64,000 nucleotides of DNA from Podospora bellae-mahoneyi (lineage: Eukaryota; Ascomycota; Sordariomycetes; Sordariales; Podosporaceae), in contig NC_085883.1 in assembly GCF_035222275.1 (NCBI RefSeq), forward strand, positions 1,674,001-1,738,000, given 5' to 3'. The position numbers and the translations under genes were made by a program. The notes under the pieces are model-generated. The model ran no database searches, was not told the DNA's origin, and was given only the letters and a program-made list of their open reading frames with translations. Positions 59,821-64,000 of this stretch are shown here, piece by piece (position 1 is the stretch's first letter; each line of letters starts with the position of its first letter).

Positions 59821-59867
59821 GAAATCGATCCACTCGCTTGTCCGATCCGCTCGCTTATCAAATACGT
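59821..59867 (-). repeat. Right terminal inverted repeat
   Basis: Reverse complement of the left repeat except for one C/T difference in the second subrepeat; followed directly by TA. Confidence 0.92.
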
Positions 59868-59869
59868 TA

Positions 59870-61948
59870 TATATCCTTTTACTTCTTTCAAGGTGATTCA
59901 TCTCTTCGCAATCCAAGTGTGGCAGCCTTCTGGTCATATCTCTTGACCACTACCACATAGAGGGTCATGAATCAAACACCGGACGACGTGTCAGCTATTA
60001 TTAACATAAACAACAGGCCAGAAGACATCAATCCTCATTCTCTCTTGCAAACCTTGTTTCCCTGAGCATCGACCGAAGGCTTATATATGTACCGTTCCGA
60101 TGTTGTTGGTTTTGCAGAAACAGTCAGCCACAGCTTCAAAAATAACAAGAGAGAGATAGAATGGGCATACTTATCCTCCTCGTTTTTTCTACGGCGCTTG
60201 TTCCACAGTGGTAGTGTGACGATGGGGGGCTTCAGCATTCTTTGAGACGGCTCTGAGGATGGCTTGGTGCTAAAGTTATCACCATCGCCGTCGCTGCCAG
60301 GGATCAGATGATCAGACTCTGCCCCGGAATGTTAGTTTGAGGCTTTGAGCAGAGATGACTACTGTCTTGCGCAAAAAGTTCGATGTAGCTTTGTGTTAGG
60401 AGGCGTTGATTTCACAATTGTCGACCTCGGTTAGCGTTGGCCCGTTGGGCAAGCAGGTTGACTAGATGTCAAACAATGAAACACAAACCTGGGGACGGAC
60501 AGCCTCCCCTGGGCCAACAAGCCCACCCGAGGGTCGAAGGTGGTGAAGAAGAGCAATAGTTTTGGGACCCTCCAAATCGATTTTGGGACCCCCTTAGCCA
60601 CATATATCCCTAACCAGATCATATGTCTTTTGCCCACACTACGCCTTTCTTTTTTCAAAAAAGAAAAAGGTATAAGACTTTTACGCTAAATATCTATGAA
60701 TAACCTTACTTCTAAGTTTTCTTAACTATGGATCATAGTGGAACAGTGATGTTTGTAACAGCTGAGATACCTACGATGGTAATATGTCACCGAAGCTGAC
60801 ACCTTAAGCTGTTAAAAGGGCAGGGATATGCTGGTAGGTATGTCGGAATGGACAGTATTATGGAAAATCCCCATATGAAAGGCCATGGCTCTGTCCAGCT
60901 TGCCATAATGTAGTGCGCGAGGGGTTACAAAACTATTGCTCGTAAAAAAAAGCCCAGGACAGACCACCAAAGTATGCCGAAGTTGTTTGCAGCTCAAAAT
61001 TGGTTTAAGCTAACATAGCCTATGGATAGAACTGGGAAAAGCGTTATTCGACTTCTGATCCCACAAGAAACTCAAGAGACAGCTGTTCCTTGTGTCATTG
61101 TTTATATTTAGAACACTGGGTGTAAGGCAACTATATCAGGCATCTTTCCGAGGCCTTTGGGTTAAAGGTGATGCACCATAGACAGATGACTAAGAGAGAA
61201 CAGCCTTGTGAAAATAAGTCTAAGGAGAATGTAAGTTCATCAGGAAAATCCATCCGAATCGATTCAATGACTTTTCGAAAAGATCGCGGTCTTTATTCAT
61301 CATCAGTGGCAGAATGTCACTAGCCGCAAGAAAGCAACTCCTAGGCTGTAGAAGAGCATGGTAAGGTATACCCAGCCTCAAGGAGCTTACTAAACTCAGC
61401 TTTGCCATATAATTTAGCAGCAAGGCCTTCTGGATAACTAGCCTTATTCTAATGACAGCTGGGGGTCCTAGGGACTCTACCTACTTTAGGAGTCATTTCG
61501 AGTGTTCTTTTAGTATTTAGATCTTCGATTCTCGGATAATGCTGTCTTTGTGTTTTGAGACTTTATAGATGGATTTTGAAGTAACTTTACCTTTGATGTT
61601 ATGTTTATAAACATAGGGTATCTGCACTATAATAAAGCTTTTTTTTGGATTTCGCTTTTTTAATCTGACATTTTTGCCCTTTACTGGTTTGTTTTAACGA
61701 ATCAGTGCCGGCTGGCTGTTGCCTGGAGGGTTTCTCGTTATACTTTTGCTTCGTATATAATATCATTGTTGGCGTAACCTGTTAACTTACACACACTTGC
61801 CTCCGTGTGTAATGACAACATGGAGTGCGGTTTCTACATGTCCAAACACCCAGTAGGTTAGGATCTAAACAGCCCAGGCACGCAACTTAGCACCATTATC
61901 TTACACTGCAACGCCTTGCTCACTACCCAGAGTACTGCCCTGTGCTCA
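59870..61948. other. Intergenic region, no recognisable content
   Basis: 2.1 kb, mildly AT-rich and with many stops. The minus frame 60035-60238 begins MLKPPIVTLPLWNKRRRKNEEDK but is short and isolated. No repeats or genes were recognised. Confidence 0.5.
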
Positions 61949-62160
61949 ATGGCAATTTACCCTGACCGTAGTGACCTACCGTGTAAGTCCTTTTGTTTTT
62001 ATTTTGTTCTCCTCTATTATGCCGATCCTTTTTCACCGTCACTTTAACTGACAAGCCTTACCATTATCATCCGAGTCAATAAGAAGAGTAGGAATCTCTC
62101 GCTAAGTCCGGTCGACAACTTGAGGTACTTGGCATTCAATCATTTTCGACTTTTTTTCAC

Positions 62161-62416
62161 TAACATTAATTTCACAGACTACGAGTACTATAGCAGCCAC
62201 GGCTTCGGCGGTCCGCCTGGAGATGGACCAGGCCCGGCTGGCGGCCCTAAATGGTCGTCAAGCTTAGATGAACTCCGGTCTCGATATTTTTGCCGAATTT
62301 TATATCCAGATGGAACATTTTGTCTCCGAGACTTCGCGACAAGATGGGCGAAACGAAGACACTGTGGGGCGATAAGTGGGGATAGTGGAGGACGGTATTT
62401 TTATAGGCTTTGCTGA
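62161..62416 (+). pseudogene. Exon-like frame with Cys/His finger-like block
   Basis: After a clean intron end (TTTTCACTAACATTAATTTCACAG) the frame reads YEYYSSHGFGGPPGDGPGP, then SLDELRSRYFCRILYPDGTFC and LRDFATRWAKRRHCG, stopping at 62416. The Cys-x8-Cys ... Trp-x-Lys-Arg-Arg-His-Cys layout looks like a zinc-binding fold with a basic helix. A possible first exon starts at the ATG at 61949 (MAIYPDRSDLP), but the join was not resolved. Could be a real multi-exon gene that I cannot assemble, or a relic. No family assigned. Confidence 0.4.
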
Positions 62417-62787
62417 GCTTTGGAGGGTGATTCCTTTTCTTAACAAAAATATAAACCGCTTTTTCCTCCTCAATTTTGATGATATATTGCCTGGTGATCA
62501 AACTCATGCCAACGGACCACAACACCAAATTGGCACACATGAACGTCCTCCGGGTTCTGTTCATCAGGCTTGGCATGACAAGAAATTGAAAACGGGCCTA
62601 ACACACATCAATATTCAAACCACCAATCTGTCACACACCAGATTGTAGGCATTCTCCCTATCAATATTAGCTCGGACTCAAACTGAACTGGCTTCATTAG
62701 ATTTCCCCAGCTCCATGGCCTCTTTCGGTGCATAGCCACCACCGTCATCACATCCGGCCTCCTCCCTCTGCCCAGCACATCCAGATA

Positions 62788-63046
62788 GCCCAATCTGTCC
62801 TTCGATCCCTATCCCGCTCACCTGCTGGATCTGGTCGAAGATCGTGTGGCCAATAACAATGCCAAGACAACAGATGTCGAGACCGTCCCGGCCAGACCGC
62901 ATAATATCCCGGTAAAGACACCTACAATCATCAGAAGCCCGGATATGGAACCCTCGTTGATTGATTCGAACCTGCCAACCTATCACAGCAGGGCAGAGTT
63001 GGTCGTCGAAATCGAGCGTCGCAAGATGCAGGAAAAGCGTGGTTGA
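62788..63046 (+). pseudogene. Exon-like frame, C-terminal fragment
   Basis: The frame reads LSFDPYPAHLLDLVEDRVAN, then ETVPARPHNIPVKTPTIIRS and LPTYHSRAELVVEIERRKMQ to a TGA at 63044-63046. It has coding texture but no start of its own; an upstream in-frame TAG lies near 62,782. It may be the last exon of the gene containing the finger-like block 400 bases upstream. Confidence 0.35.
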
Positions 63047-64000
63047 GCCCCTCCAAGGTCTTTTCTTTGGACAAAGATACTCGACCGACATGGGTGACTT
63101 GAGGGAAAAATTTGAGGACAATCTTTGGGAATAATCTTGGTTAATTGCGCGATGACTTAGATTTTTGGTGTTTATTGACGTTTGTCTATACCGGGGAGAT
63201 TTTATTGCCTTTGGTTGGGGGTAAATGGGATATTTTAGGTGTGGGAGTATTCAGTGGTAGAGGGAGAGTATGTACTGTACTATTGTAATGAACTTCTGTA
63301 AATCTATCGGTTCATGTGGGGTAGTGATTGATTATGGGGATATTGTATATTAATGTATTTTACTTTGTTTGCTTGTACGTTGCGTCTTTTACTGCGGTGT
63401 TGAGATGGTCAAAGGGGACATGTTCTTTTAACGGACCGGGATGTTTGGTCTTTCATTCTACTGCCTGTAAATATCATAGTTTTATGGCTGGTGGCACGTA
63501 TGGTGCACAGGTCTGCTGCTATAATTCACGCCTGAATCTGCCCCTTTACCAAAAGCTAAAAGAATGATGGTCAGCTGCCCAGGCAAGTACGCGGCGCCGT
63601 GCTATGTCGGTGCTTTTCCAATTTTTTTGTCCTCTCCCTTCAACATTTTACACTGATCAAAACCACCAACAGCACTACAACGTGACTACATTATCGAAAG
63701 GGGTATGTACCACAGCACCAGCAGAATTACACACCAACACAGCAGCCCAGCCATCATTCAATCAAGATGGCCAACCCCCATCCCGGTCCCGTGCTCCGAG
63801 AAGAAGAAATCACAACAAGCAAATATGCAACTGACACCCGGCCTACAGTAATGGAAAGGGCGTTCCCTTTTCTCAATCTTCGACCCAGCCGTCGTGGCAG
63901 ATGCCATTTCCCCGCCAGCAATGCAAAGGCACGTTTGTTCGGGACTCTCATCAGGCACTGCAACAGGCCCACAACATACGACCAATTAATCAAGCAAACA
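63047..64000. other. Window end, no firm gene
   Basis: A/T-rich to 63,600, then a C/A-rich stretch. From about 63,848 a frame stays open to the end of the window (FPFLNLRPSRRGRCHF, LIRHC), and another starts at the ATG near 63,899. Either may be the start of a gene that continues outside. Confidence 0.35.

Larger units (their letters stand above)
59064..59867 (+). mobile_element. Non-autonomous pogo/Fot1-type DNA transposon relic (804 bp)
   Basis: 47-bp terminal inverted repeats (59064-59110 and 59821-59867) differ at one base and are flanked on both sides by TA (59062-59063 and 59868-59869), the target duplication of the Tc1/mariner superfamily. Each repeat contains two subrepeats of the form GATAAGCGAG(C/T)GGATCG. 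The interior from about 59,180 reads in one frame KVILTLKAVKNDLKLSLKA, then TARLYSMPYTTLYRRRANK, stop, LTNLRNLTDLKEKTIV, stop, LKLSIRIF. This is the N-terminal helix-turn-helix region of a pogo-like transposase with several TAA/TAG codons. The interior is AT-rich, consistent with RIP. Length is less than half of a full element, so the rest of the transposase is deleted. Confidence 0.88.

Overview
The window is nuclear DNA of a filamentous ascomycete, most likely a sordariomycete. Protein genes carry short introns (about 50-70 bases) with GTAAGT/GTATGT-like donors, CTAAC/CTGAC branch points and YAG acceptors. There is a Neurospora-type seven-cysteine metallothionein with its intron, a spliceosomal U6 gene, a Zn2Cys6 regulator, a HET-domain relic, and AT-rich blocks that look like products of repeat-induced point mutation (RIP).

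Positions 1-41,000 are ordinary, mostly intact genome. In order: the 3' end of a Lys/Glu-rich protein (+), a conserved fungal nuclear-type protein (-), tyrosine-type DAHP synthase of the shikimate pathway (+) with a Gcn4/CPC1-type site upstream, a secretory single-pass membrane protein (-), U6 snRNA (+), a divergent pair made of a DHA2-type drug exporter (-) and a Zn2Cys6 regulator (+), a Ser/Thr-rich single-span membrane protein with a polyQ tail (-), metallothionein (-), a basic disordered protein (+), a small secreted protein (+), an acidic-repeat protein (-), a gene-free stretch of about 10.5 kb, a large coiled-coil/zinc-knuckle-like protein (+), and a Pex24/Pex30-type peroxisomal ER membrane protein with a dysferlin module (+).

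Positions 41,000-64,000 are accessory and decayed. They hold a HET-domain pseudogene with frameshifts and two in-frame stops, a small hypothetical gene, a Cys-rich reading frame broken by one amber codon, a very AT-rich block (51.9-53.2 kb), and an 804-bp pogo/Fot1-type transposon relic with 47-bp terminal inverted repeats and a TA target duplication. Spread through 48.4-59 kb are an intact small C2H2-like protein gene (56.2 kb) and several broken relatives of it or of its tail. The nearest relative, 1.4 kb downstream, shares a promoter block, the intron position and a homologous finger, but has stop codons and a lost cysteine. This unrecognised, locally amplified zinc-finger family is the best candidate for something undescribed.

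All exon boundaries were read from splice signals and reading-frame continuity by eye. No database search was possible.
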